Assembly (NCBI GenBank): GCA_039566865.1
Contig: CM076949.1
Coordinates: forward strand, 11,447,501-11,511,500
Reading direction: 5' to 3'
From: Aurelia coerulea
Lineage: Eukaryota > Cnidaria > Scyphozoa > Semaeostomeae > Ulmaridae
Length of the DNA: 64,000 nt
The notes under the pieces are model-generated. The model saw nothing but the letters and a program-made list of their open reading frames with translations, was not told the DNA's origin and did no database searches. The position numbers and the translations under genes are program-made. This document shows, piece after piece, positions 19,718 through 35,100 of the stretch (positions are counted from its first letter, which is position 1; each line of letters starts with the position of its first letter).

Positions 19718-22049
19718 CCATTGATTTTTCTTTAGTCTCATTTTAGCTTTATTACATAAACAAACATCGACTAATTAACTGTTTATTTTCCCAAAGAAAA
19801 CAGAATATATACACACAAACTGTGGATTAACGTAACTTAGTAGATACAATTTATATTAGAAAGCGTATTGCACTCATCGTTCTTTAAAACTTTAGTTCTA
19901 CCAGTAACTTCTTTTATAGCATTATATTAGTGCTGCAGCAATCATTCTTGGAAACATTACTATAGACATTAGTTTTTTTTCTTTAGTTTTGTTATAGCTT
20001 TACTGCATAAACAAACTTTGATTACTTAAATGTTTATTTTCTCAAAGAAAACAAAATATAAAAACAAAAAGTGTGGATTAACGTTCTTTAGTAGCTACAA
20101 TATATATTGTAAAGAGTATTGCACTCATCGACCTTTAAAACTTTAGCTCTGCGAGTAACTTCTATTTTAGCACTATATTAGTGCTGCAGCAACGATTCTT
20201 TGATAAATTATTGTAGATATTAGTTTTTTCTTTAGTCTCATTTTAGCTTCGCTGCATAACAACCATCGACTAATTAATTGTTTATTTTCTTAAAGAAAAC
20301 AAAATATAAACACAAAAAGTGTGCATTAACGTACTTGAGTAGCTACAATTCATATTATAAAAAGTATTGCACTCATCGGCCTTTAAAACTTTAGCTCTGC
20401 CAGTAACTACTATTTTAGCACTATATTAGTGGTGCAGCAACGATTCTTTGATAAATAATTATAGATATTGATTTCTTCTTTAGTCTCATTTTAGCTTTAC
20501 TGCATAACAACCATCGACTAATTAATTGTTTATTTTCTTAAAGAAAACAAAATATAAACACAAAAAGTGTGGATTAACGTACTTGAGTAGCTACAATTCA
20601 TATTATAAAAAGGATTGCACTCATCGGCCTTTAAAACTTTAGTTCTGCCAGTAACTTCTATTATAGCACTATATTAGTGCTGCAGCAACCGTTCTTAGAA
20701 ACATTACTATAGCCATTAGTTTTTTCTTAAGTCTCATTTTAGCTTTACTGCATAAACAAACATCGACTAATTAATTGTTTATTTTCTTAAAGAAAACAAA
20801 ATATAAACACAAAAAGTGTGGATTAACGTACTTTAGTAGCTACAATATCTATTATAAAGAGTATTGCACTCATCGGCCTTTAAAACTTTAGTTCTGCCAG
20901 TAACTTCTATTAAAGCACTATATTAGTGCTGCAGCAACCGTACTTGGAAACATTACTATAGCCATTAGTTTTTTCTTTTGTCTCATTTTAGCTTGACTGC
21001 ATAAACAAACATCGATTTATAAAATCGTTATTTTCTCAAAGAAAACAAAATATAAACACAAAAAGTGTGGATTAACGTACTTTAGTGGCTACAATATATA
21101 TTATAAGGAGTTTAAAACTTTAGTTCTACCAGTAACTTCTTTTATAGCATTATATTAGTGCTGCAGCAATCATTCTTGGAAACATTACTATAGACATTAG
21201 TTTTTTTCTTTAGTTTTGTTATAGCTTTACTGCATAAACAAACATCGACTAATTAATTGTTTATTTTCTTAAAGAAAACAAAATATAAACACAAAAAGTG
21301 TGGATTAACGTACTTGAGTAGCTACAATTCATATTATAAAAAGTATTGCACTCATCGGCCTTTAAAACTTTAGTTCTGCGAGTAACTTCTATTTTAGCAC
21401 TATATTAGTGCTGCAGCAACCATTCTTAGAAACATTACTATAGCCATTAGTTTTTTTCTTTAGTCTCATTTTTTCTTTACTGCATCAACAAACATAGATT
21501 AATAAAATGGTTATTTTCAAAAAGAAAACAAAATATAAACACAAAAAGTGTGCATTAACGTACTTGAGTAGCTACAATTCATATTATAAAAAGGATTGCA
21601 CTCATCGGCCTTTAAAACTTTAGTTCTGCCAGTAACTTCTATTATAGCACTATATTAGTGCTGCAGCAACGATTCTTGGATAAATTATTATAGATATTAG
21701 TTTTTTCTTTAGTCTCATTTTAGCTTCGCTGCATAACAACCATCGACTAATTAATTGTTTATTTTCTTAAAGAAAACAAAATATAAACACAAAAAGTGTG
21801 CATTAACGTACTTTAGTAGCTACAATTTATATTATAAAAAGTATTGCACTCATCGGCCTTTAAAACTTTAGTTCTTCCAGTAACTTCTATTATAGCACTA
21901 TATTAGTGCTGCAGCAACCGTTCTTAGAAACATTACTATAGCCATTAGTTTTTTCTTTAGTCTCATTCTAGCTTTACTGCATAAACAAATATCGATTAAT
22001 AAAATGGTTATTTTCTCAAAGAAAACAATATATAAGCACAAAAAGTGTG

Positions 22050-25000
22050 CATTAACGTACTTGGGTAGCTACAATTCATATTATGAAAAGGATTGCCCTC
22101 ATCGGCCTTTAAAACTTAAGTTCTGCCAGTAACTTCTATTATAGCACTATATTAGTGCTGCAGCAACCGTTCTTAGAAACATTACTATAGCCATTAGTTT
22201 TTTCTTTAGTCTCATTCTAGCTTTACTGCATAAACAAACATCGACTAATTAATTGTTTATTTTCTTAAAGAAAACAAAATATAAACACAAAAAGTGTGGA
22301 TTAACGTACTTTAGTAGCTACAATATCTATTATAAAGAGTATTGCACTCATCGGCCTTTAAAACTTTAGTTCTGCCAGTAACTTCTATTAAAGCACTATA
22401 TTAGTGCTGCAGCAACCGTACTTGGAGACATTACTATAGCAACTAGTTTTTTCTTTTGTCTCATTTTAGCTTTACTGCATAAACAAACATCGATTAATAA
22501 AATCGTTATTTTCTCAAAGAAAACAAAATATAAACACAAAAAGTGTGGATTAACGTACTTTAGTGGCTACAATATATATTATAAGGAGTTTAAAACTTTA
22601 GTTCTACCAGTAACTTCTTTTATAGCATTATATTAGTGCTGCAGCAATCATTCTTGGAAACATTACTATAGACATTAGTTTTTTTCTTTAGTCTCGTTTT
22701 AGCTTTACTGCATAAACAGACTTTGATTACTTAAACGTTTACTTTCTCAAAGAAAACAAAATATAAAAACAAAAAGTGTGGATTAACGTACTTTAAGAGC
22801 TACAACTTATATTATAAAAACTAATACACTCATCGTTCTTTAAAACTTTCGTTCGGCCAGTAACTTCTTTAATAGCACTCTTTTAGTGCTGCAGCAACCC
22901 TTCTTCGAACATTACTATAGCCATTGATTTTTCTTTAGTCTTATTTTAGCTTTATTACATAAACAAACATCGACTAATTAACTGTTTATTTTCTCAAAGA
23001 AAACAGAGTATAATCACAAAATGTGTGGATTAACGCAATTTAGTAGCTACAATAAAGATTATAAAGAATATTGCACTCATCGGCCTAAAAAACTTTAGTT
23101 CTGCCAGTAACTTCTATTATAGCACTATATTAGTGCTACAGCAACGATTCTTGGATAAATTATTATAGCCATTAGTTTTTTTCTTTAGCTTCATTTTTGC
23201 TTTACTGCATCAACAAACATCGATTAATAAAATTGTTATTTTTTAAAAGAAAACAAAATATAAACACAAAAAGTGTGCATTGACGTACTTGAGTAGCTAC
23301 AATTTATATTATAAAGAGTATTGCACTCATTGGCCTTTAAAACTTTAGTTCTGCGAGTAACTTCTATTATAGCACTATATCAGTGATGCAGCAACGATTC
23401 TAACTTGGATAAATTATTATAGACATTAGTTTTTTCTTTAGTCTCATATTAGCTTTACTGCTTAACAACCATCGGCTAATTAATTGTTTCTTTTCTTAAA
23501 GAAAACAAAATATATTATAAAGAGTATTGCATTCATCGGCCTTTAAAACATTAGTTCTGCCAGTAACTTCTATTATAGCACTATATTAGTGCTGCAGCAA
23601 CCATTCTTGGAAACATTACTATAGCCATTAGTTTTTTTCTTTATCTTCATTTTTGCTTTGCTGCATCAACAAACATCGACTAATTAAATGGTTATTTTTT
23701 AAAAGAAAACAAAATATAGACACAAAAAGTGTACATTAACGTACTTTAGTAGCTACAATTCATATTATAAAAAGTATTGCACTCATCGGCCTTTAAAACT
23801 TTAGTTTTGCCAGTAACTTTTTTTATAGCACTATATTAGTGCTGCAGCAACCGTTCTTGCAAACATTACTATGACCATTAGTTTTTTCTTTAGTCTCATT
23901 TTAACTTTACTGCATAAACAAACATCGATTAATAAAATGGTTATTTTCTTAAAGAAAGCAAAATATAAACACGAAAAGTGTGCATTAACGTACTTGAGTA
24001 GCTACAATTCATATTATAAAAAGTATTGCACTCATCGGCCTTTAAAACTTTAGTTCTGCCAGTAACTTCTATTATAGCACTATATTAGTGCTGCAGCAAC
24101 CATTCTTGGAAACATTACTATAGCCATTAGTTTTTTTCTTTAGTCTCATTTTTTCTCTACTGCATCAACAAACATAGATTAATAAAATGGTTATTTTCAA
24201 AAAGAAAACAAAATATAAACACAAAAAGTGTGCATTAACGTACTTGAGTAGCTACAATTTATATTATAAAGAGTATTGCACTCATTGGCCTTTAAAACTT
24301 TAGTTCTGCGAGTAACTTCTATTATAGCACTATATTAGTGATGCAGCAACGATTCTTGGATAATTTATTATAGACATTAGTTTTTTCTTTAGTCTCATAT
24401 TAGCTTTACTGCTTAACAACCATCGGCTAATTAATTGTTTCTTTTCTTAAAGAAAACAAAATATATTATAAAGAGTATTGCATTCATCGGCCTTTAAAAC
24501 ATTAGTTCTGCCAGTAACTTCTATTATAGCACTATATTAGTGCTGCAGCAATCATTCTTGGAAACATTACTATAGACATTAGTTTTTTTTCTTTAGTTTT
24601 GTTTTAGCTTTACTGCATAAACAAACTTTGATTACTTAAATGTTTATTTTCTCAAAGAAAACAAAATATAAAAACAAAAAGTGTGGATTAACGTTCTTTA
24701 GTAGCTACAATATATATTCTAAAGAGTATTGCACTCATCGGCCTTTAAAACTTTAGTTCTGCGAGTAACTTCTATTTTAGCACTATATTAGTGTTGCAGC
24801 AACCATTCTTAGAAACATTACTATAGCCATTAGTTTTTTTCTTTAGTCTCATTATTTCTTTACTGCATCAACAAACATAGATTAATAAAATGGTTATTTT
24901 CAAAAAGAAAACAAAATATAAACACAAAAAGTGTGCATTAACGTACTTGAGTAGCTACAATTCATATTATAAAAAGTATTGCACTCATCGGCCTTTAAAA

Positions 25001-25440
25001 CTTTAGTTCTGCCAGTAACTTCTATTATAGCACTATATTAGTGCTGCAGCAACCATTCTTGGAAACATTACTATAGACATCAGTTTTTTCTATAGTCTCG
25101 TTTTAGCTTTACTGCATAAACAAACATTGATTACTTAAATGTTTATTTTATCAAAGAAAACAACATATAAACAAAAAGTGTGGATTAACGTACTTTAAGA
25201 TTTACAACTAATATTATAAAAACTAATACACTCATCGCTCTTTAAAACTTTCGTTCGGCCAGTAACTTCTTTAATAGCACTCTATTAGTGCTGCAGCAAC
25301 CCTTCTTTGAACATTACTATAGCCATTGATTTATCTTTAGTCTTATTTTAGCTTTATTACATAAACAAACATCGACTAATTAACTGTTTATTTTCTAAAA
25401 GAAAACAGAATATAAACACAAAATTTGTGGATTAACGTAA
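22050..25440 (+). repeat. Higher-order block repeated at about 39.6-42.56 kb
   Basis: Rare variants recur in the same order about 17.5 kb downstream: TTGGGTAGCT at 22061 and 39598, CTTGGAGACA at 22421 and 39958, CTTAACAACC at 23461 and 40993, and ATGACCATTA at 23871 and 41404 (offsets 17532-17537). From about 24.54 kb the offset drops to about 17129, so the downstream copy has lost about 0.4 kb. The loss coincides with the hybrid junction at 41611. Confidence 0.8.
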
Positions 25441-28400
25441 TTTAGTAGCTACAATTAAGATTATATAGAATATTGCTATCATCGGCCTAAAAAACTTTAG
25501 TTCTGCCAGTAACTTCTAATATAGCACTATATTAGTGCTGCAGCAACCATTCTTGGAAACATTACTATAGACATTAGTTTTTTTTCTTTAGTCTCGTTTT
25601 AGCTTTACTGCATAAACAAACTTTGATTACTTAGATGTTTATTTTCTGAAAGAAAACAAAATATAAAAACAAAAAGTGTGGTTTAACGTTCTTTAGTAGC
25701 TACAATATATATTATAAAGAGTATTGCACTCGTTGGCCTTTAAAACTTTAGTTCTACCATTAAATTCTTCTATAGCACAATATTAGTGCTGCAGCAAACC
25801 TTCTTGGAACAATACTCTAGACATTAGTTTTTTCTTTAGTCTCATTTTAGCTTTACTGCAAAACAACCATCGACTAATTAATTGTTTGTTTTCTTAAAGA
25901 AAACAAAATATAAACGCAAAAAGTGTGCATTAACGTACTTTAGTAGCTACAATATATATTATAAAGAGTATTGCACTCATTGGCATTTAAAACTTTAGTT
26001 CTGCCAGTAACTTCTAGTATAGCACTATATTAGTGCTGCAGCAACGATTCTTGGATAAATTATTATAGATATTGGTTTTTTTTTAGTCTCATTTTAGCTT
26101 GACTGCATAAACAAACATCGATTTATAAAATGGTTATTTTCTCAAAGAAAACAAAATATCAACACAAAAAGTGTGCATTAACGTACTTGAGTAGCTACAA
26201 TTCATATTATAAAAAGTATTGCACTCATCGGCCTTTAAAACTTTAGTTCTGCCAGTAACTTCTATTATAGCACTATATTAGTGCTGCAGCAACCGTTCTT
26301 GGAAACATTACTATAGCCATTAGTGTTTTCTTTAGTCTCATTTTAGCTTTACTGCATAAACAAACATCGATTAATAAAATGGTTATTTTTTAAAAGAAAA
26401 CAAAATATAAACACTAAAAGTGTACATTAACGTACTTGAGTAGCTACAGTTCATATTATAAAGACTATTGCACTCATTGGCATTTAAAACTTTAGTTCTG
26501 CCAGTAACTTCTAGTATAGCACAATATTAGTGCTGCAGCAACGATTCTTGGATAAATTATTATAGATATTGGTTTTTTTTTAGTCTCATTTTAGCTTTGC
26601 TGCATAACAACCATCGACTAATTAATTGTTTATTTTCTTAAAAAAAACAAAATATAAACAAACAAAGTGTGGATTAACGTACTTTAGTAGCTACAATATG
26701 TATTATAAAGAGTATTGCACTCATCGGCCTTTAAAACTTTTTGTTTTGCCAGTAACTTCTATTATAGCACTATATTAGTGCTGCAGCAACGATTCTTGAA
26801 TACATTACTATAGACATTAGTTTTTTCTTTAGTCTCATTTCAGCTTTACTGCATAAACAAACATCGATTTATAAAATGGTTATTTTCTCAAAGAAAATAA
26901 AATATAAACACAAAAAGTGTGCATTAACGTACTTGAGTAGCTACAATTCATATTATAAAAAGTATTGCACTCATCGGCCTTTAAAACTTAAGTTCTGCCA
27001 GTAACTTCTATTATAGCACTATATTAGTGCTGCAGCAACCATTCTTGGAAACATTACTATAGCCATTAGTTTTTTCTTTAGTCTCGCTTTTGCTTTACTG
27101 CATAAACAAACATTGATTACTTAAATGTTTATTTTATCAAAGAAAACAACAAATAAACACAAAAAGTATGGATTAACGTACTACAACTTATATTATAATC
27201 TATTGCACTCATCGTTCTTTAAAACTTTCGTTCGGCCAATAACTTCTTTTATAGCACTCTTTTAGTGCTGCAGCAACCCTTCTTCGAACAATACTATAGC
27301 CATTGATTTTTCTTTAGTCTCATTTTAGCTTTATTACATAAACAAACATCGACTAATTAACTGTTTATTTTCCCAAAGAAAACAGAATATAAACACACAA
27401 ACTGTGGATTAACGTAACTTAGAAGATACAATTTATATTAGAAAGCGTATTGCACTCATCGTTCTTTAAAACTTTAGTTCTACCAGTAACTTCTTTTATA
27501 GCATTATATTAGTGCTACAGCAATCATTCTTGGAAACATTACTATAGACATTAGTTTTTTTTCTTTAGTTTTGTTATAGCTTTGCTGCATAACAACCATC
27601 AACTAATTAATTGTTTATTTTCTTAAAGAAAACAAAATATAAACACAAAAAGTGTGCATTAACGTACTTTAGTAGCTACAATATGTATTATAAAGAGTAT
27701 TGCACTCATCGGCCTTTAAAACTTTTTGTTCTGCCAGTAACTTCTATTAAAGCACGATATTAGTGCTGTAGCAACCTTACTTGGAAACATTACTATAGCC
27801 ATTAGTTTTTTCTTTAGTCTCATTTTAGCTTGACTGCATAAACAAACATCGATTTATAAAATGGTTATTTTCTCAAAGAAAACAAAATATAAACACAAAA
27901 AGTGTGCATTAACGTACTTGAGTAGCTACAATTCATATTATAAAAAGTATTGCACTCATCGGCCTTTAAAACTTTAGTTCTGCCAGTAACTTCTATTATA
28001 GCACTATATTAGGGCTGCAGCAACCGTTCTTGGAAACATTACTATAGCCATTAGTGTTTTCTTTAGTCTCATTTTAGCTTTACTGCATAAACAAACATCG
28101 ATTAATAAAATGGTTATTTTTTAAAAGAAAACAAAATATAAACACTAAAAGTGTACATTAACGTACTTGAGTAGCTACAGTTCATATTATAAAGACTATT
28201 GCACTCATTGGCATTTAAAACTTTAGTTCTGCCAGTAACTTCTAGTATAGCACAATATTAGTGCTGCAGCAACGATTCTTGGAAACATTACTATAGACAT
28301 CAGTTTTTTCTATAGTCTCGTTTTAGCTTTACTGCATAAACAAACATTGATTACTTAAATGTTTATTTTATCAAAGAAAACAACATATAAACAAAAAAGT

Positions 28401-30955
28401 GTGGATTAACGTACTTTAAGATTTACAACTTATATTATAAAAACTAATACACTCATCGCTCTTTAAAACTTTCGTTCGGCCAGTAACTTCTTTAATAGCA
28501 CTCTATTAGTGCTGCAGCAACCCTTCTTTGAACATTACTATAGCCATTGATTTATCTTTAGTCTTATTTTAGCTTTATTACATAAACAAACATCGACTAA
28601 TTAACTGTTTATTTTCTAAAAGAAAACAGAATATAAACACAAAATTTGTGGATTAACGTAATTTAGTAGCTACAATTAAGATTATATAGAATATTGCTAT
28701 CATCGGCCTAAAAAACTTTAGTTCTGCCAGTAACTTCTAATATAGCACTATATTAGTGCTGCAGCAACCATTCTTGGAAACATTACTATAGACATTAGTT
28801 TTTTTTCTTTAGTCTCGTTTTAGCTTTACTGCATAAACAAACTTTGATTACTTAGATGTTTATTTTCTGAAAGAAAACAAAATATAAAAACAAAAAGTGT
28901 GGTTTAACGTTCTTTAGTAGCTACAATATATATTATAAAGAGTATTGCACTCGTTGGCCTTTAAAACTTTAGTTCTACCATTAAATTCTTCTATAGCACT
29001 ATATTAGTGCTGCAGCAACCCTTCTTGGAACAATACTCTAGACATTAGTTTTTTCTTTAGTCTCATTTTAGCTTTACTGCAAAACAACCATCGACTAATT
29101 AATTGTTTGTTTTCTTAAAGAAAACAAAATATAAACGCAAAAAGTGTGCATTAACGTACTTTAGTAGCTACAATATATATTATAAAGAGTATTGCACTCA
29201 TTGGCATTTAAAACTTTAGTTCTGCCAGTAACTTCTAGTATAGCACTATATTAGTGCTGCAGCAACGATTCTTGGATAAATTATTATAGATATTGGTTTT
29301 TTTTTAGTCTCATTTTAGCTTGACTGCATAAACAAACATCGATTTATAAAATGGTTATTTTCTCAAAGAAAACAAAATATAAACACAAAAAGTTTGCATT
29401 AACGTACTTGAGTAGCTACAATTCATATTATAAAAAGTATTGCACTCATCGGCCTTTAAAACTTTAGTTCTGCCAGTAACTTCTATTATATTACTATATT
29501 AGTGCTGCAGCAACCGTTCTTGGAAACATTACTATAGCCATTAGTGTTTTCTTTAGTCTAATTTTAGCTTTACTGCATAAACAAACATCGATTAATAAAA
29601 TGGTTATTTTTTAAAAGAAAACAAAATATAAACACAAAAAGTGTACATTAACGTACTTGAAAAGCTACAGTTCATATTATAAAGACTATTGAACTCATTG
29701 GCATTTAAAACTTTAGTTCTGCCAGTAACTTCTAGTTAAGCACAATATTAGTGCTGCAGCAACGATTCTTGGATAAATTATTATAGATATTGGTTTTTTT
29801 TAGTCTCATTTTAGCTTTGCTGCATAACAACCATCGACTAATTGATTGTTTATTTTCTTAAAGAAAACAAAATATAAACAAACAAAGTGTGGATTAACGT
29901 ACTTTAGTAGCTACAATATGTATTATAAAGAGTATTGAACTCATCGGCCTTTAAAACTTTTTGTTTTGCCAGTAACTTCTATTATAGCACTATATTAGTG
30001 CTGCAGCAACGATTCTTGAATACATTACTATAGACATTAGTTTTTTCTTTAGTCTCCTTTTAGCTTTACTGCATAAACAAACATCAATTAATAAAATGGT
30101 TATTTTCTAAAAGAAAACAAAAAAAAAACACAAAAAGTGTGCATTAACGTACTTGAGTAGCTACAACTCATATTATAAAAAGTATTGCACTCATCGGCCC
30201 TCAAAACATTAGTTCTGCCAGTAACTTCTATTATAGTACTATATTAGTGCTGCAGCAACCGTTCTTGGACATTAATATAGCCATTAGTTTTTTCTTTAGT
30301 CTCGCTCCAGCTTTACTGCATAAACAAACATTGATTACTTAAATGTTTATTTTATCAAAGAAAACAACGAATAAACACAAAAAGTATGGATTAACGTACT
30401 ACAACTTATATTATAATCTATTGCACTCATCGTTCTTTAAAACTTTCGTTCGGCCAATAACTTCTTTTATAGCACTCTTCTAGTGCTGCAGCAACCCTTC
30501 TTCGAACAATACTATAGCCATTGATTTTTCTTTAGTCTCATTTTAGCTTTATTACATAAACAAACATCGACTAATTAACTGTTTATTTTCCAAAAGAAAA
30601 CAGAATATAAACACACAAACTGTGGATTAACGTAACTTAGAAGATACAATTTATATTAGAAAGCGTATTGCACTCATCGTTCTTTAAAACTTTAGTTCTA
30701 CCAGTAACTTCTTTTATAGCATTATATTAGTGCTACAGCAATCATTCTTGGAAACATTACTATAGACATTAGTTTTTTTTCTTTAGTTTTGTTATAGCTT
30801 TGCTGCATAACAACCATCGACTAATTAATTGTTTATTTTCTTAAAGAAAACAAAATATAAACACAAAAAGTGTGCATTAACGTACTTGAGTAGCTACAAT
30901 ATGTATTATAAAGAGTATTGCACTCATCGGCCTTTAAAACTTTTTGTTCTGCCAG
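25080..30955 (+). repeat. 3.22-kb tandem higher-order duplication
   Basis: Copy 1 begins near 25081 (CAGTTTTTTCTATAGTCTCG) and copy 2 near 28301 with the same variant. The offset is 3220 at 25081, 26701 and 26761, then about 3215-3218 near 27.1-27.7 kb. Copy 2 stops at a hybrid monomer near 30955. The unit holds about 13 monomers. Confidence 0.85.
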
Positions 30956-32100
30956 TAGCTACAATTCATATTATAAAAAGTATTGCACTCATCGGCCTTT
31001 AATACTTTAGTTCTGCAAGTAACTTCTTTTTTTGCACTATATTAGTGCTGCAGCAACGATTCTTGGATAAATTATTATATATTTTAGTTTTTCTTTAGTC
31101 TCATTTTAGCTTTGCTGCATTAACAAACATCGATTTATAAAATGGTTATTTTCGCAACGAAAATAAAATATAAACTCAAAAAGTGTGCATTAACGTACTT
31201 GAGTAGCTACAATTCATATTATAAAAAGTATTGCACTCATCGGCCTTTAAAACTTTAGCTCTGCCAGTAACTACTATTTTAGCACTATATTAGTGGTGCA
31301 GCAACGATTCTTTGATAAATAATTATAGATATTAGTTTTTTCTTTAGTCTCATTTTAGCTTTGCTGCATAACAACCATCGACTAATTAATTGTTTATTTT
31401 CTTAAAGAAAACAAAATATAAACACAAAAAGTGTGCATTAACGTACTTGAGTAGCTACAATTTTTATTATTAAAAGTATTGCACTCATCGGCCTTTAAAA
31501 CTTTAGTTATGCCAGTAACTTCTATTATAGCACTATATTAGTGCTGCAGCAACGATTCTTGGATAAATTATTATAGATATAATTTTTTTCCTTAGTCTCA
31601 TTTTAGCTTTACTGCATAACAACCATCAACTAATTAATTGTTTATTTTCTTAAAGAAAACAAAATATAAACACAAAAAGTGTGCATTAACGTACTTTAGT
31701 AGCTACAATATGTATTATAAAGAGTATTGCACTCATCGGCCTTTAAAACTTTTTGTTCTGCCAGTAACTTCTATTAAAGCACGATATTAGTGCTGTAGCA
31801 ACCTTACTTGGAAACATTACTATAGCCATTAGTTTTTTCTTTAGTCTCATTTTAGCTTGACTGCATAAACAAACATCGACTAATTAATTGTTTATTTTCT
31901 AATAGCTTTGCTGCATTAACAAACATCGATTTATAAAATGGTTATTTTCGCAAAGAAAATAAAATATAAACACAAAAAGTGTGCATTAACGTACTTGAGT
32001 AGCTACAATTCATATTATAAAAAGTATTGCACTCATCGGCCTTTAAAACTTAAGTTCTGCCAGTAACTTCTATTATAGCACTATATTAGTGCTGCAGCAA

Positions 32101-35100
32101 CCATTCTTGGAAACATTACTATAGCCATTAGTTTTTTCTCTAGTCTCATTTTAGCTTTACTGCATAAGCAAACATCGATTAATAAAATGGTTATTTATAA
32201 AAGAAAACAAAATATAAACACAAAAAGTGTACATTAATGTACTTGAGTAGCTACAGTTCATGTTATAAAGAGTATTGCACTCATTGGCCTTTAGAACTTT
32301 AGGTCTGCGAGTAACTTCTAGTATAGCACTGTATTAGTGCTGCAGCAACGATTCTTTGATAAATAATTATAGATATTGGTTTTTTCTTTAGTCTCATTTT
32401 AGCTTTACTGCATAACAACCATCGACTAATTAATTGTTCATTTTCTTAAAGAAAACAAAATATAAACGCAAAAAGTGTGCATTAACGTACTTGAGTAGCT
32501 ACAATTCATATTATAAAAAGTATTGCACTCATCGGCCTTTAAAACTTTAGCTCTGCCAGTAACTACTATTTTAGCACTATATTAGTGGTGCAGCAACGAT
32601 TCTTTGATAAATAATTATAGATATTAGTTTTTTCTTTAGTCTCATTTTAGCTTTACTGCATAACAACCATCGACTAATTAATTGTTTATTTTCTTAAAGA
32701 AAACAAACAATAAACACAAAAAGTGTGGATTAAGTTACTTGAGTAGCTACAATTCATATTATAAAAAGTATTGCACTCATCGGCCTTTAAAACTTTAGTT
32801 CTGCCAGTAACTTCTATTATAGCACTATATTAGTGCTGCAGCAACCGTTCTTTCAAACATTACTATAGCCGTTAGTTTTTTCTTTAGTCTCATTTTAGCT
32901 TTACTACATAAACAAACATCGATTAATAAAATGGTTATTTTCTTAAAGAAAGCAATATATAAACACAAAAAGTGTGCATTTACGTACTTGAGTAGCTAAA
33001 ATTCATATTGTAAAAAGTATTGCACTCATCGGCCTTTAAAACTTTAGTTCTTCCAGTAACTTCTATTATAGCACTATATTAGTGCTGCAGCAAACGTTCT
33101 TAGAAACATTACAATAGCCATTAGTTTTTTCTTTAGTCTCATTCTAGCTTTACTGCATAAACAAATATCGATTAATAAAATGGTTATTTTCTCAAAGAAA
33201 ACAATATATAAGCACAAAAAGTGTGCATTAACGTACTTGGGTAGCTACAATTCATATTATGAAAAGGATTGCCCTCATCGGCCTTTAAAACTTAAGTTCT
33301 GCCAGTAACTTCTATTATAGCACTATATTAGTGCTGCAGCAACCGTTCTTAGAAACATTACCATAGCCATTAGTTTTTTCTTTAGTCTCATTCTAGCTTG
33401 ACTGCATAAACAAACATCGACTAATTAATTGTTTATTTTCTTAAAGAAAACGAAATATAAACACAAAGAGTGTGGATTAACGTACTTTAGTAGATACAAT
33501 ATCTATTATAAAGAGTATTGCACTCATCGGCCTTTAAAACTTTAGTTCTGCCAGTAACTTCTATTAAAGCACTATATTAGTGCTGCAGCAACCGTACTTG
33601 GAAACATTACTATAGCAATTAGTTTTTTCTTTTGTCTCATTTTAGCTTTACTGCATAAACAAACATCGATTTATAAAATCGTTATTTTCTCAAAGAAAAC
33701 AAAATATAAACACAAAAAGTGTGGATTAACGTACTTTAGTGGCTACAATATATATTATAAGGAGTTTAAAACTTTAGTTCTACCAGTAACTTCTTTTATA
33801 GCATTATATTAGTGCTGCAGCAATCATTCTTGGAAACATTACTATAGACATTAGTTTTTTTCTTTAGTCTCGTTTTAGCTTTACTGCATAAACAAACTTT
33901 GATTACTTAAATGTTTACTTTCTCAAAGAAAACAAAATATAAAAACAAAAAGTGTGGATTAACGTACTTTAAGAGCTACAACTTATATTATAAAAACTAA
34001 TACACTCATCGTTCTTTAAAACTTTCGTTCGGCCAGTAACTTCTTTAATAGCACTCTTTTAGTGCAGCAGCAACCCTTCTTCGAACATTACTATAGCTAT
34101 TGATTTTTCTTTAGTCTTATTTTAGCTTTATTACATAAACAAACATCGACTAATTAACTGTTTATTTTCTCAAAGAAAACAGAATATAAACACAAAATTT
34201 GTGGATTAACGTAATTTAGTAGCTACAATAAAGATTATAAAGAATATTGCACTCATCGGCCTAAAAAACTTTAGTTCTGCCAGTAACTTCTATTATAGCA
34301 CTATATTAGTGCTACAGCAACCATTCTTGGAAACATTACTATAGCCATTAGTTTTTTCTTTAGTCTCATTTTAGCTTTACTGCATAAGCAAACATCGATT
34401 AATAAAATGGTTATTTATAAAAGAAAACAAAATATAAACACAAAAAGTGTACATTAATGTACTTGAGTAGCTACAGTTCATGTTATAAAGAGTATTGCAC
34501 TCATTGGCCTTTAGAACTTTAGGTCTGCGAGTAACTTCTAGTATAGCACTGTATTAGTGCTGCAGCAACGATTCTTTGATAAATAATTATAGATATTGGT
34601 TTTTTCTTTAGTCTCATTTTAGCTTTACTGCATAACAACCATCGACTAATTAATTGTTCATTTTCTTAAAGAAAACAAAATATAAACGCAAAAAGTGTGC
34701 ATTAACGTACTTGAGTAGCTACAATTCATATTATAAAAAGTATTGCACTCATCGGCCTTTAAAACTTTAGCTCTGCCAGTAACTACTATTTTAGCACTAT
34801 ATTAGTGGTGCAGCAACGATTCTTTGATAAATAATTATAGATATTAGTTTTTTCTTTAGTCTCATTTTAGCTTTACTGCATAACAACCATCGACTAATTA
34901 ATTGTTTATTTTCTTAAAGAAAACAAACTATAAACACAAAAAGTGTGGATTAACGTACTTGAGTAGCTACAATTCATATTATAAAAAGTATTGCACTCAT
35001 CGGCCTTTAAAACTTTAGTTCTGCCAGTAACTTCTATTATAGCACTATATTAGTGCTGCAGCAACCGTTCTTTCAAACATTACTATAGCCGTTAGTTTTT

